Origin: Auxenochlorella pyrenoidosa
Lineage: Eukaryota > Chlorophyta > Trebouxiophyceae > Chlorellales > Chlorellaceae
Direction of reading: 5' to 3'
Length of the DNA stretch: 32,441 bases
Assembly: GCA_001430745.1 (NCBI GenBank)
Contig: KQ482061.1
Span: forward strand, 351,939 to 384,379
The notes under the pieces are model-generated. The model was not told where the DNA came from, made no database searches, and saw only the letters and a program-made list of their open reading frames with translations. Below are positions 21,196-31,193 of this stretch, piece after piece. Both the position numbers and the translations under genes were made by a program. Position 1 is the stretch's first letter, and every line of letters begins with the position of its first letter.

Positions 21196-21572
21196 CATAA
21201 CCCCCCTGGCCTGGGTCCATTCAAACACCTCCCATGATGATGCGCTTATACCCTGCACTGCTCTGTACTGCTGTCCCCACTGTCGGCCCTCTGTGCTCTG
21301 CTCTTCTTGCATTTTCTTGTTCCGCTCCGCTCCGCTCTGCTTTCCCCTGCACCGCTTTTGCCGCCTGCTGCCATTTCATTGCCACACTTTACTTCCTTCT
21401 TTCAAGCATTCCGCTTGCTGCTACCACCAATACTGATACACCACACTGCGCCCACTTTGTCAGGCAGTGATCAAGGGTCGAACACCTAGTATGTATTGCA
21501 GCAGCACTGCTGCCGGTCCTGCCGACATGCGATTCCTTGACCCAGGCGCCGCTGCCGCGCTGCCGCACACCA
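21196..21572. other. Convergent region between deoxyhypusine synthase and TEX9-like gene
   Basis: Both genes end here. The plus strand at about 21290-21420 is pyrimidine-rich with CCGCTC repeats. No TGTAA was found on either strand, so the poly(A) signals are variants or missed. No gene seen. Confidence 0.4.
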
Positions 21573-23171
21573 CTACTGCTGCCCCTGCATCGCCTCTGCA
21601 AGCTCGCGGCTGGACACCTGCAGCAGCGCCGCCGCCTCTAGGTGCACGCGCTGCCGCCGCAGCACATCGATCATCCGCCCCGCCTTTTTGAGCGCCACGG
21701 CCAGCTCCTGCTTCTGCGGTGCGTCGGGCAGGCAGGTGCATGGGAGGGCGGAGAAGCTCAGGCATCTGCACTGGCAGGCAGGCGGGTTGTTTGCAGGCTC
21801 CGCGCAGGCCGCCCTCGCCTGCCTATAGGTGGGCCCAGCAAGGATTGCTACACCTGCCACCCCGGCCTGGCCCCTCCCCTGCACACCTGCGCCACGAGCT
21901 GGCGGTTCTCCGCCACTACGCGGGCGTGCTCCTCCCGGCTAACCCCCGTCCGTGCAGCCGCCGCGCCCCTGGCCTCCTCCAGCGCCCGCCGCAGCCGCTG
22001 CGCCTCCTCCAGCGCCGCCGCCAGCTTGGCCTCCCGCGCCTTGACGTCTGCCTCCGCCTGGCGCCTGTGGGAACAGGTAAAACATTTGCTGCTGTTGAAA
22101 TTTGACGGCAGCACTGGCAGCTCGTGCACTGCAACCGGTGAAGGGGAGCCGGCAAGAGAGAATGGCATCCAGAGGGCATGCCCACAGCCTTTCCCTGCCA
22201 GCAGTGCGCCCCTGGAGGTGGCCACGCACCGCTCCTGCTGGGACGCGTGGCGCTCCATGCCTATGGCCTTGATCGCATTCTCCTGCTCCGCCAGCCGGGC
22301 GCGCGCCTCCTCTGTCGCACGCTTCCCGCGCTCCGCATGCGCCTCCAGTGCCTTCTGGGTCTTCTGCCAGGCCGCCTTCTCCGCCCTGCAATGGCAGAGG
22401 GGGGGCCACGGGCATGATCGATTTAATGGGAAGCAGGGCAGGCAAAGCTGCTGCTGCTGCTGGTGCTGATGCTCGCTCAGTAACGCAACTGACGTGCATT
22501 CAAACCTGTGCAAGGCTTCCCCCCAATGCCCTTCTTACCTCAGCTGCAGCACCTCCTTCTCCGCTGCCCCAAGCTTGATGTCTCGTGCCTTGAGCGCCGC
22601 CTGCAGCCCCTCCAGATCCGCCTGAGCGGCCTTGAGGCGTGCAGCATACAGCCGTGCCGCTGCCGCAGGCGGCAGGTCCCCTTCCTGTAGAGCCTCATCA
22701 AACCTGAGTGTGGGACCCGCTGCTGCTGCAGCACCCACTGACAGAGGAGGGAAGAAGGTGGAGGCCGGCCGTGCACTGGACGCAGCAGGCCCCCGTGCAG
22801 AGGCCGGTGCGGTGCTGCTGCTGGTGGTGCGACTCGAGCGAGGCACCTGCGCTGCGGCCAGAGACAGTTGCGGTGGCGCCACAGTGGGCACCTCCCAGCT
22901 GTCCTCGTGCTCCAGGCTGACGCCGCTCAGCAGGTCTTGCAGCACAGCCTGCACCGTCTGCTGCAGGTCGACGGCTGCTGTTGGCGCTGGCGCTGGCGCT
23001 AGCGCCTGCGCAGGGGCGGCAGCCTGCGGGCGTTTCGAGCGGCAGAGCGAGGCTTAGCGCAGCGCAGATACTAAAGCCAGGAGGCCATGCCATCCAGTGG
23101 AGGAGAGCGAGCGAGCCGGTCGGCAGCGGACTGAGCACGAGCCCCGCCCGCTCGCATACCTGCCAGGACAT
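21573..23171 (-). CDS. TEX9: TEX9-like coiled-coil protein (centriole/basal-body type)
   Basis: Exons on the minus strand: 23171-23160 (MSWQ), 23023-22539, 22385-22230, 22064-21887 and 21713-21573. All GT-AG and phase-consistent, giving 323 residues. After an Ala/Pro- and Ser-rich N-terminus come RFDEALQEGDLPPAAAARLY and an almost unbroken coiled coil through KAAQADLEGLQAALKARD, KTQKALEAHAERGKRATEEA, RRQAEADVKAREAKLAAALE and EEHARVVAENRQLVAQ. The last exon is the diagnostic part: KQELAVALKKAGRMIDVLRR, QRVHLEAAALL, then SSRELAEAM. This matches the C-terminal block of TEX9 (a short helix pair around IDxLxRQxxHxEAAxxLxxxxxEFxxAL). TEX9 relatives are found mainly in organisms with centrioles or cilia. 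The four-codon first exon is chosen because its ATG is followed by GTATGC in phase with the acceptor at 23024. It shares a promoter with the TOG gene. Confidence 0.8.
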
Positions 23172-23348
23172 GGCCGATTGGAAACGAGAGGAGGTTGGGG
23201 ATGACATTTTGCGAATCACAGGACAAACGGCGTGAAGGGTTTGCGAGAAATGCAGAAACGCCTTCTCTGGCGACGCCTGTCCGTCGTTCAATCAACGTAA
23301 ATTGTATTCGTGCAATTTTGAGCAGCTCGCGGGGATCAAACGTTCACC
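23172..23348. promoter_or_regulatory. Compact bidirectional promoter, TEX9-like / TORTIFOLIA1-like pair
   Basis: Only 177 bases separate the two outward start codons. The region is clearly lower in GC than the flanking exons. A CCAAT sequence lies on the minus strand about 5 bases inside the TEX9 side, and a TTCAATCAACG stretch lies near 23288. No other element can be named. Confidence 0.6.
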
Positions 23349-26300
23349 ATGCCGGCGGGAAGGGCGCAGGTAAACGAACTCGCACAGGCCTTGCAAGCCC
23401 TCCTGAGTTGCATCCGACGCACCGGGACCGCCGCTGGTGCATCAAGGGAAGCACTGGCACCAGCACGAAAACGCAAGCGCCTCGGCTCTTGTCCACCGCC
23501 CGCCCGCCTCCCGCCCTGGCGCCTCGGTTGACCGTTGTTGTGCTGGCTCCCTGCTGATTGCAGCGCTTTATGGCGCAGGACCGCGTGTTTGCTGTCCTGG
23601 AACGTCTGGAGAGCAAGGAGACGCAGGCGGCCGCCTATGAAGAGCTGCAGCGCCTCATCAAGGTGCACTTCGGGAGAGGCCGTCGCTTCGTACTCACATC
23701 TTCGGCGCCTCTGGCTGCGCTCAGCGCATCCTGCTGCTTTGTCCTGCAGGATCTGGAGCCCAGTGCGCTGTCCACGCTGCTGCATGCGGCGGGAACCGCC
23801 ACCGCAAAGACAACCGCATGGTCGCGGGTGCATGCGCTGCGTGTGGCCGCGATGTGCTGCCAGCCCGAGCGCTGCATGTCGTGGCGCGCCGTGCTGGCAC
23901 CCCCGCTGCTGCCCAAGCTGCTGGGGCTGCTGGTGCGCGCACTTCGCGATGCCGACAGCGCGGTGCGCACTGCCGCTGCCGAGGGCTTTGGTGCCGTGGC
24001 GGCGCAGCTGCTGGCTGCCAACCCTGGCGGCAGTGAGCTCACCGGTGAGGTCAAGTTGGCAGCAGCAAACCTTCACAGCTGCTTGAAATAGCAAACAAAG
24101 TGGCACATTGATAATCTGCCAGGAATGGCACCCCGCACCTGGTGCTGCACTATGGCCTGTTGGCTCTACCATCTACTGTCTGAATCTCCCATTCCCGCCG
24201 AGCTGTCCATGTCCCCTGGTGCAGCCGGCGCCCCGGGCAACCCGCTCCTGGCCTGCATTCTGGAGGCCCTGGGGGAGCCAGGCGCCGCCGTGCAGGCCGC
24301 TGCCGCCACGGCGCTAGGCCTGGCCGGGGACCACCTGCGCCCCGGCCTGGACCCTGCCCTGCTCAGCCAGCTGCTGCGCGCACTGGGCAACCCGCTGTGC
24401 CTGGGCCGGCCGGAGCTGTGCGGCGCGCTGGCACGGCTGGAGGGCGGCAACGTGCACGGCCTGCTGGCCTCCTCCTGCCAGCAGCTGCTGGCTGCCGCTC
24501 CCGAGGTGCTGGGCAGCACAGCAGGTGAGCGCTGGGGGCTTCAAGGGCAGTGTCCCGGGAAGCCTCCGCTCTACCAGCGCCTGCTCACCTGCTCTGTGCC
24601 TCGCCTCCCTGTCTGCAGAGGGCGCGGGCCTGCTTGGTGCGCTGGCCTGCAAGGGAAAGGATTTCCAGCTGCGAGCCGCCGCTGCCCACTCCCTCAAGGC
24701 ACTGGCTGTGGGCCTGGGGCCCCTGTGCCCAGTGAGCTGGGAGGCAGCCGCAGCGGGGCTTAAAGCAGCAAAGACAGATGTGTCCAAGCCCGTGCGGGAC
24801 GCCGCCCAGGCAGCGCAGCCTGTAGTGGCCTGCCTGCTGGAGTTTCTGGCTGCGGGGGCGCCGCCGGCAGCCTGGCCAGAGGCATGCGGCGCCCTGCTGG
24901 CTGCCGCAGAGGGCGGCCGCCGCGGTTTGCCCAGCACAGAGCGCAAGGCCAAGGCTGCAAGCGCAGGTGCAGCACAGGGTATGGTGTCTGTCACCAACAG
25001 CCAGCAGCTCATCCCTGCTGTGTGGGCAGGCAGTGGTCCCACACCAGTCCTGTCGATGCCACCTGTATGCAGCTCAGCAGGGTTGATTTCAGCAGCAGGG
25101 CTTGCAGCAGCGGCACCGATGACGTTTCCACCACCTCCACTAGCTGCCCCGCCTGCATACCTGCCAGCTCCCGCTGCAGCTGTTGCATGGGAGGAGTCCG
25201 CTGCGCCCGTGGCGGCGCATGCAGCTGTGCCTGCAGCGCTGCCAGGCCCCCCACTGGATGGGCCCTCACCGCAGCAGCTGGCTGCCCAGCTGTCGGCAAT
25301 CCAAGGGCAGCAAGCTCACATGGCCGCCACACTGTCCGCCTTCACCTCTGCCACCCAGGGCACGCTGTGCCAGATGCAGCAGCACCTGGCTGCTGTGTCT
25401 GCAGGCGTGGCAGCGCTGGCCTCTGGTGCAGCCGGCGCTGCGCAAGCAGAGCAGCACGCCGCGCTGCAGCAGCACCTTGCCTCTGTGAACGCTGTTATGG
25501 CAGATTTGACCATGGGTGCTGGCAGCGTGCAGCAATCAGGTCGGCACCTTGGCAGTGCTGGGCACGCCCCGCTAGCGCCCGCACCCCCGCCTGCATCCTT
25601 GCCGGGTGGCTACAGCCAGCAGCGGCAGCGCACAGAAGCAGTGCAGGTAGCGCCCGCCCGCCAGCGCAAGCACCTCTCCTCCCTGCACCGTTCATATGAT
25701 GCCCTGCAGCAGCAGCGCCTGGGGCATGTGCCACCCCCCAAGGAGCCGCAGGGGCAGCAAGAGCCGCAGGGGCAGGAGCAGCACCTGATCACTCCCGGGC
25801 TCGGCTTTCCAACCGCAGCAGCCATTTCCCTGCTTTCCAGCTCCTCGCCAACCAGCCAAGCGGACGCTCCATGCAGCCCAGCTTCATGTGATAGCGCCTA
25901 CATGCACCTCCTCAGCAGCCCAGCGGGGGGAGACCAGCCGACGCTGCGCCTGCTGCGCTGCATGGCCAAGAGCGGCCCCGTGTGGGAGCACCTGTCGCCG
26001 TGCACCGGGCAGCAGCTGATGGCTGCGATTGTGCAGATGCTGCAGGTGGGCTGCTGGCTGCGCAGTGCAACATGTTGCGAGACATCCGCATTGTGAGCTC
26101 TGGATTCAGCACGGCCAAGCTGAGCTCCCTTGTGCACCACAGACTCACCTGGACTGGATTGCTCCCTCTCAACCGCCTGCAGGAGGGCATCGCACTGAAG
26201 CGCCTGCTGCCCTGGCTGTGGCCGCTGGCTGACACCGCCTCGCCGGCTGCTGCCCAAGCAGCCTCCTTCCCACCCGACCTGTGCCAGTGCCTGCTGGCAG

Positions 26301-26479
26301 CCCTGGAAGCGTACCCACTGCCCAGCCACCACAGCGGCGAAGCCGGCACCAGTCTGGCAGAGCATGGTGTCAGCAGCGAAGCAGCAGGAGAGTTCCCGAC
26401 CGCTGCAGCTGGGGCTGGCGGCATGGGGGAGAAGCGGGAGCTGCTGCTGTCGGCGCTGCGAGCTGTGTGGGACCCCTGA
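23349..26479 (+). CDS. TORTIFOLIA1/SPIRAL2-like TOG-HEAT microtubule-associated protein
   Basis: This plant family binds microtubules, notably minus ends, through an N-terminal TOG-like HEAT array. Exons 23349-23369, 23564-23662, 23750-24044, 24225-24524, 24619-26045 and 26183-26479 close in phase to 812 residues. The HEAT array (about residues 8-300) begins RVFAVLERLESKETQAAAYE, continues HALRVAAMC, KLLGLLVRALRDADSAVRTA, NPLLACILEALGEPGAAVQA and FQLRAAAAHSLKALAVG, matching the repeat pattern of TORTIFOLIA1. A Gln/Ala/Pro-rich linker of about 330 residues follows, with a probable coiled coil (LSAIQGQQAHMAATLSAF). The C-terminal domain reads YMHLLSSPAG, LRLLRCMAKSGPVWEHLS, IALKRLLPWLWPLAD and KRELLLSALRAVWD, resembling the conserved C-terminal module of the family. 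The ATG at 23349 begins a seven-codon exon, an arrangement like its divergent neighbour. Confidence 0.85.
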
Positions 26480-26516
26480 ACGTAGCAACCACCCAGCCGT
26501 GCTGGGCATGTAGTGT

Positions 26517-26521
26517 TTACA
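26517..26521 (-). terminator. Minus-strand TGTAA poly(A) signal for the AKAP7-like gene
   Basis: TTACA on the plus strand. It lies 128 bases past the minus-strand stop at 26649 and only 38 bases from the stop of the convergent TOG gene, so the two 3' UTRs probably overlap. Confidence 0.6.
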
Positions 26522-26648
26522 CAATTTCAGCCCAGAAAGTATGTTTTGTGAGATTTGAGGAGCACTTGGCAGTTGGATGGCACTGCAACAGACAGAGCAA
26601 CGCACAACATGGCGAAGGCAGACGATGGGAAGAAGAAACGGAGATCCG

Positions 26649-28848
26649 TCATGAGGGTACGTCTTGGGCCTGCTCAGCCACACCTTGCACCCCTGCACCA
26701 GCGCCGCTTCCCATCGCAACAGGCATGCCATCGCCGCTGCCGCCGGCATTGCCACTGCCGCTGCCGCTGCTTGCAAGGGCCGGGCTGGGCGACAGCGGCA
26801 GGCTGCAGAGCACCGGGTAGTACTCGCCCGGCCTTCTGCCCTGCATGGCGCACAGCTGCACCTCTGTGAGCATGGCTGTGCCGCCCACGATGGCTGCAAG
26901 GGGGGCCCAGGCCCCTGCAGGGATCTGGCGCCAGCTGTGCACAGCAGGCTCGTCACGCCGCTGTGGCTGCTCTGCCTGCTGCTCACGCTGCCCCTCATCC
27001 CCATTGTCTGCATCAGCAGGGTCGACAGGCAGAAGCTGAGAACCAGCCGCGTCACCCGCGGTGGCAGCCGAGGCGCAGCCACTGCCGGCGCACGCGCCTG
27101 CGTCCCCAGCAGCCGCGGGCGCACCGCCAGGAGCACTGCTGCTGGGCGCAGCAGGGGCACTGCTGCTAGGCGGGGGCTCAGCTGCAGAGCCAGGCACCGC
27201 CTCGGCAAGAACTGGCGCGCCTGCCTCTTCTGCTGCCGCTGCCGCTGCCGCCGCTGCCGCTGCCGCCGCTGCCGCCTCCTCTGCCTGCTCCTCCAGGCTG
27301 CCTGGAGCACCCTCTATCAGCACATTAGGCTCCTCTGCCAGGCTGCGCCGCAGCCCCTCTGCCTTGCCGCGTCGCTCCTGCCTCCACCCCTGCTCCCGCT
27401 GGTGCCCATGCCTGCCGCCGCCGCTGCCCCTGCCTTTGCCCCGTCTGCCGCCACCAGCGCCGCGGCTGCCCTGCAGTTTGCTGGTCTTTGCCACTGTGAG
27501 GTGCGGCACAAAGGGGCGGTCTGCCTCCAGCAGAAGGCCGGCTGCCTGGAAGTGGGCGCGCGTCGCAGCAGCCAGCGCCAGCAGCCGCTCCAGGCCGTCA
27601 TCCTGCCTGACATCCAGATACAGGACCTGCAGCATGAAGGCAAGAATGGAGCAGTGGGGGGCCAACAGGCAGGGCATCAGAAGTACTTCAGTCGGTGTCC
27701 TGCCTTACATCCAGATACAGCACCTGTGGCAGTGCATGGGAGCGGCGCAGAGAGCCGAAGGGGGGACCGCCATGTTTTCTGGGAGCTCCAGGAGGCCCAG
27801 CAAAAGACAAATACGAGCTCAGTATACTTGACCTGCCAGTCACGCCCAGTGAAGCACCCCTGCTGTGCCCCAACCTGCCATGACCTCCTGGCCACGCAGT
27901 CGCAACCCCGAGATGCTCAGACACAGGGGCGGCGTCCCGGTATCCCAGCATTGCGTTCCCCGCGCTCCCCGCACCTGGTTTCTGAAGTGGCTCAGCCCCT
28001 CCAGCTGGACCTCAACTGGCTGCAGCAGCGCCGCCTGCGCCAGCGGCGCCGCCAGGGCGGCCAGCAGCTCGGTGGCGCGCGCCCGGTCGCCCTCCCCCGG
28101 CAGCGCCATGACTCCCAGGGTCAGGTGCGCGCTGGCGGGGTCCACGCAGGCCTTGGAGAGATGCGGGGCGTGCTGGGCCAGGCGGGCGTGCACCTGCAGA
28201 GGAGGAGAGGTTGCCCAGGACGGGGGCGGGGTTCATTCAGGGCTGGGTGCCACCTGCTCGGTGCACCCCAGCGGCTGTCCAACATGCAGGGCATGCTCGC
28301 CCCAGAGGTACGTTTTGTTGCTGCGCCACGCACGCAAGTGCTGAGGAGGGGGGGGGGGCACCAGCCGGCTGGCCAGTGGGCAAGCAGGAGCCCAGCTTGG
28401 TGGTGAGTTGGCTGGCCGGCTTGGCGACCAGGCAAGGCCTGGCAGGGCTGCTGCAGGCAAGGTGCACCAGATCCTTGAGAGGATCGGCCAACGGGCAGCA
28501 TCGCACTCACCTGTGAGATGGCAGCGCATATCTCTGGGTGCTGGGACACCTGCCGAGGACAGGGGCAGGCATGAGAGTCACGCGTGCGGGCCTGCCTTCA
28601 AGTGGTGCTGCACAGGGCGCAGCCAGCGTGCACCCTCGTGGTTGGCGCCAAGCATTGTCTCCAGACAAAAATCAGGCCCAGTCCCTGGATTATGCAATCA
28701 CGGACGGCAGCTGGCGGCTCGCCTGCAGCGCTAGAAAGTAGTTAGGCCTTGGCGGCGGCGGTTTCCGCTCCTTGTCTCGTTTGGCACGCTTGGCAGGGCG
28801 CTGCTGCTCTCCCTCTGCTGCCGGTGCGGCGCCTGCTTTGACTCCCAT
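26649..28848 (-). CDS. AKAP7 nuclear-localisation-domain-like protein (2H phosphoesterase fold) with long low-complexity insert
   Basis: The family has two HxT/S motifs that form a 2H phosphoesterase site; animal members include AKAP7, whose related isoforms cleave 2-5 oligoadenylates. Minus-strand exons: 28848-28723, 28549-28511 (39 bases), 28193-27975 and 27626-26649, all phase 0, giving 453 residues. The N-terminus has a nuclear-type basic cluster (PAKRAKRDKERK), then RPNYFLALQ, VSQHPEICAAISQ, SAHLTLGVM (first HxT), VQLEGLSHFRNQ, VLYLDVRQDDGLERL and RPFVPHLTVAKTSKL (second HxT). The C-terminal strand LTEVQLCAMQG is separated from this by a roughly 200-residue Ala/Pro/Ser-rich insert with a run of 16 Ala. 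The first intron must start with GC (28722) to give NYFLALQ joined to VSQHPEI, which aligns with AKAP7 without a gap. Start choice: ATG 28848 is in frame with good context; an upstream exon cannot be excluded. Confidence 0.83.
27688..27723 (-). repeat. Decoy copy of the start of the conserved last exon, followed by a stop
   Basis: On the minus strand, after a good acceptor (ACTGCCACAG), bases 27723-27697 encode VLYLDVRQD, the same nine residues that open the true exon at 27626. Of 27 bases 24 are identical, and all three changes are at third codon positions. The frame then reads Thr-Asp-stop at 27688. It could be a duplicated exon fragment, or an alternative exon that ends the protein before the second HxT motif. 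Confidence 0.8.
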
Positions 28849-29655
28849 GGCTCCTTCTGCGGGCAGGCTCAGCTCCTCGTGTGCGCTGGCATCCACCCCA
28901 GACCGCACGGCGAGCCGGGGCACAATGGCGGCGCCGCAACGTGCCGGCCCCGCCGCACCTTCCTCTGCTGGCTGCAGGGTGCCGATGGCCCTTCCGCCAC
29001 ACAGACGCTGAGCAACAGACCTGCAGGGTGTTTGAAAAGGCGCAAATTGGCGGTCGAGGCTCTGTTGGCGGAGAGCGACACTAACTTGGCTTGGCGCACC
29101 TGCACAGCGTGAAGCGGATGCCCATGGATGCGTAGATGCTGTGATATTAGTGATCAGCAGTAGGATTCAGGCCGGATCATAGAGGCGGGTTCGGCACGAC
29201 CGCCGCTGCGCTGGGCGCCCCGACAAGGCGGATAGCCATCGCCTCGCTTCTCGGCCTGGTGTGCCGTGCCTGCTGGGCAGCCATTCATCCCTGTAGCGTT
29301 TTTCCCGAGGGCAATCTTCAACAAAAGTTTCCGACACTGTTCCTTTCCTTTCTGGCATGCTGTGCGTGCCCCTGCTGCTGCAGTGCCATAGGGCTTACGA
29401 GCGCTCGACCATTGCCTCATGCTTCTGGCTCTGGCCGCTCCCTTTGATTGCCAGCTGGTTTGGTCCCTTCAGTGTATATGTACAAAGGTGCTCAACGCAG
29501 CCAAGTCCAGGCGGAAATTGCACAAATGAATCAAAACCGCAAAGCCGCATTGCCAGGGAAGGAGGTTGGTGGTTGCAGGCATCAATGGGACGGCGGGATC
29601 AGAGGGAAAGCAAACAACGGCGTGGCGTGGCGGCAAGGCAGGGCGGGGCGCGGCG
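28849..29655. other. Region between the AKAP7-like and RING genes
   Basis: Both flanking genes are on the minus strand, so this holds the promoter and 5' UTR of the AKAP7-like gene and the 3' UTR of the RING gene. A minus-strand frame at 29105-28869 is open but not clearly coding. I looked for tRNA-like arms near 29160-29240 and found none that fold into a full cloverleaf. Confidence 0.4.
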
Positions 29656-30656
29656 TCAGGCCCGCTGCGGCTGGCCCCAAGCGCTTGGCTTGCGCGCCTG
29701 TGCCCACTTGTTCGGCTTCAACAGCCCCTTGCCGGGCACAAACAGCGCCTCGAGTGGCCTTGCGCAGGCGGGGCACTCGGTGTGGGACTTGAGGTAGGCA
29801 ACAGCGCAGGTGACGCACATGCCCACGTGGCCACAGGGCACTCCGACCTGAGGACAGGGTATGCATGGACCCAGCTCATGACAGCAGACCACCAAGCAGC
29901 GCTCTCGGACAGCGAGCAGCGGCTTGTGTATGCACGCCCGGCGAAGAAAAGCTGCCGCAAGTGCATTGCCTGGCTCGGGCTCAGCTGTGCATGGAGCAGC
30001 ATCGTGCTGGTGCCAGCACCAGCGGTTGGCAAGGTGCATGCCCACAGCTGCAGGAACCAACCCTCAGACAAGGGCATGCAGGACCTGCTCACCGAGCTCG
30101 GCTCAGCGTCCAGGCATATACAGCACTCTTTGTGCTGGGCTTGCGCAGGCTGTGAAGGGGCCTGTGCGGGTGCTGAGCCTTGGACCAGAGCTGCACGCTG
30201 TGAGGGGGCGGCAGGGATGCCAGGGGCCGCAGCAAAGCCCTGCGGGGCAGCCGCCTTGGCTGCCTGACGCCGCGCAAAGTCGTGCAGGGCAGCTTGGTCG
30301 GCGGGAGACTTGATTGCGCTGCGCCAGTCGGCCATCGCCTCGCTGCTGCTGCGGTCAACCTCGGCGGCGGCAGGCCTGCGGGCGGCAGAGGCCTGCGGCG
30401 CAAAGCTTTGCGCACTTGTCTCGTTGTCAAAGTCTGCTCCGAGCCAGGCTATGTATAGGAGGCGGCCCCAGGAGCTAGGAGCGCCACCTTAGCGAGCTTC
30501 GCGCCTGCAGGTTTGGCGGGAGACCACAGACCTCTTGGGTGTCAAACGGTTGATCAGGTCGCGATCTGCATGAGAAAAGCTCAGCCGCTGCGTCCCTTGG
30601 CAGCGCGCAAGAGATAGTGCGTGTTCACGAGCCCAGGGCAAGGTTTCTGGCTTACC
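29656..30656 (-). CDS. RING-finger protein, probable E3 ubiquitin ligase (5' exons tentative)
   Basis: The RING domain recruits ubiquitin-conjugating enzymes. The last two exons are firm: one ending at 30093 (donor GTGAGC) and 29847-29656 (acceptor GTCCTCAG), phase 0. Joined they give ECCICLDAEPSS, VGVPCGHVGMCVTCAVAYLK and TECPACARPLEALFV: a C3HC4 RING with CxxC, CxH, CxxC and CxxC pairs, close to the C-terminus as in the LOG2/MUL1-like group. Upstream is an Ala/Pro/Gln-rich stretch containing MADWRSAIKSPADQAALHDF. The frame continues to 30474 without an ATG, and a chain of candidate 5' exons (30565-30532, acceptor TCATGCAG, and one ending at 30656, donor GTAAGC) joins in phase to give DRDLINRLTPK, SSWGRLLYIAWLGADF. 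No start ATG was located upstream, so M at 30335 remains an alternative start. Confidence 0.7.
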
Positions 30657-31193
30657 TATGACGAAAGTGACGCAGTTCGCCAGGCAAATGGGACGAAGAT
30701 GCGGGCAGGCGGCCGCAACAAGCAATGATGACGATGATGCCGGCGCCCAAGCACGACGTTCGAAGCGCAACGGATGCCACTTCTGCACCCAACCCAACGG
30801 ACTGCAAGTGCAAATTTCAATCTGCCCACGGCACTGGTTGCCGGAGGGCAGGCGAGTTGTATGGGCTCATGGGATGGAACAGACCATCAGGCCATGGCAG
30901 GTTGCCTTGCCGGGTCCGGTGGAATGCAACGCGGCATACGCTGGCCAGGGTCCATCCAACGAGGGATAAATCGCCAGCTGTATTCAAACTCCTCTTCCCC
31001 ATGTCTGTCAACCTGTTGCACAAACACAGGAATTCTGTTACAACTGCTGAAAACGAATTCAACCGAAGGCGCTACAGATGCAGAGAGGGCCTCACAGTGC
31101 ATGCCCACGGACAGCAGCCTGTCAGGCTGCCAGCGGCTTGCGCCCATTGCAGGCTAGCCTCCGCTGGCCTGCTGGCTGAAGCACCACCTGACG
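30657..31193. other. Region between the RING gene and the NADH dehydrogenase gene
   Basis: It should hold the 5' end of the RING gene and the 3' UTR of the NADH dehydrogenase gene. Between 30970 and 31080 it is AT-rich for this window. Frames on both strands near 30660-30800 are open but unassignable. Confidence 0.4.
31038..31042 (-). terminator. Minus-strand TGTAA poly(A) signal for the NADH dehydrogenase gene
   Basis: TTACA on the plus strand, 152 bases beyond the minus-strand stop at 31194. Spacing is similar to the signals behind the methyltransferase and AKAP7-like genes. Confidence 0.6.

Noticed and set aside
26609..26656. Short plus-strand frame MAKADDGKKKRRSVMR ending at a good donor (GTACGT), like a first exon
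   Set aside because: No downstream plus-strand exon that could follow was found; the next 2 kb is antisense to a supported gene. Kept only as a curiosity.
26664..28406. A 580-codon open frame on the plus strand antisense to the AKAP7-like gene
   Set aside because: The minus strand carries clear family motifs with splice sites in phase. The long antisense frame is explained by high GC and Ala/Pro-rich coding on the other strand.
29150..29240. GGTTCG-like segment suggesting a tRNA T-arm
   Set aside because: No matching acceptor stem, anticodon arm or D-arm at proper spacing. A similar TTCGATC segment near 14165-14180 on the minus strand was rejected for the same reason.
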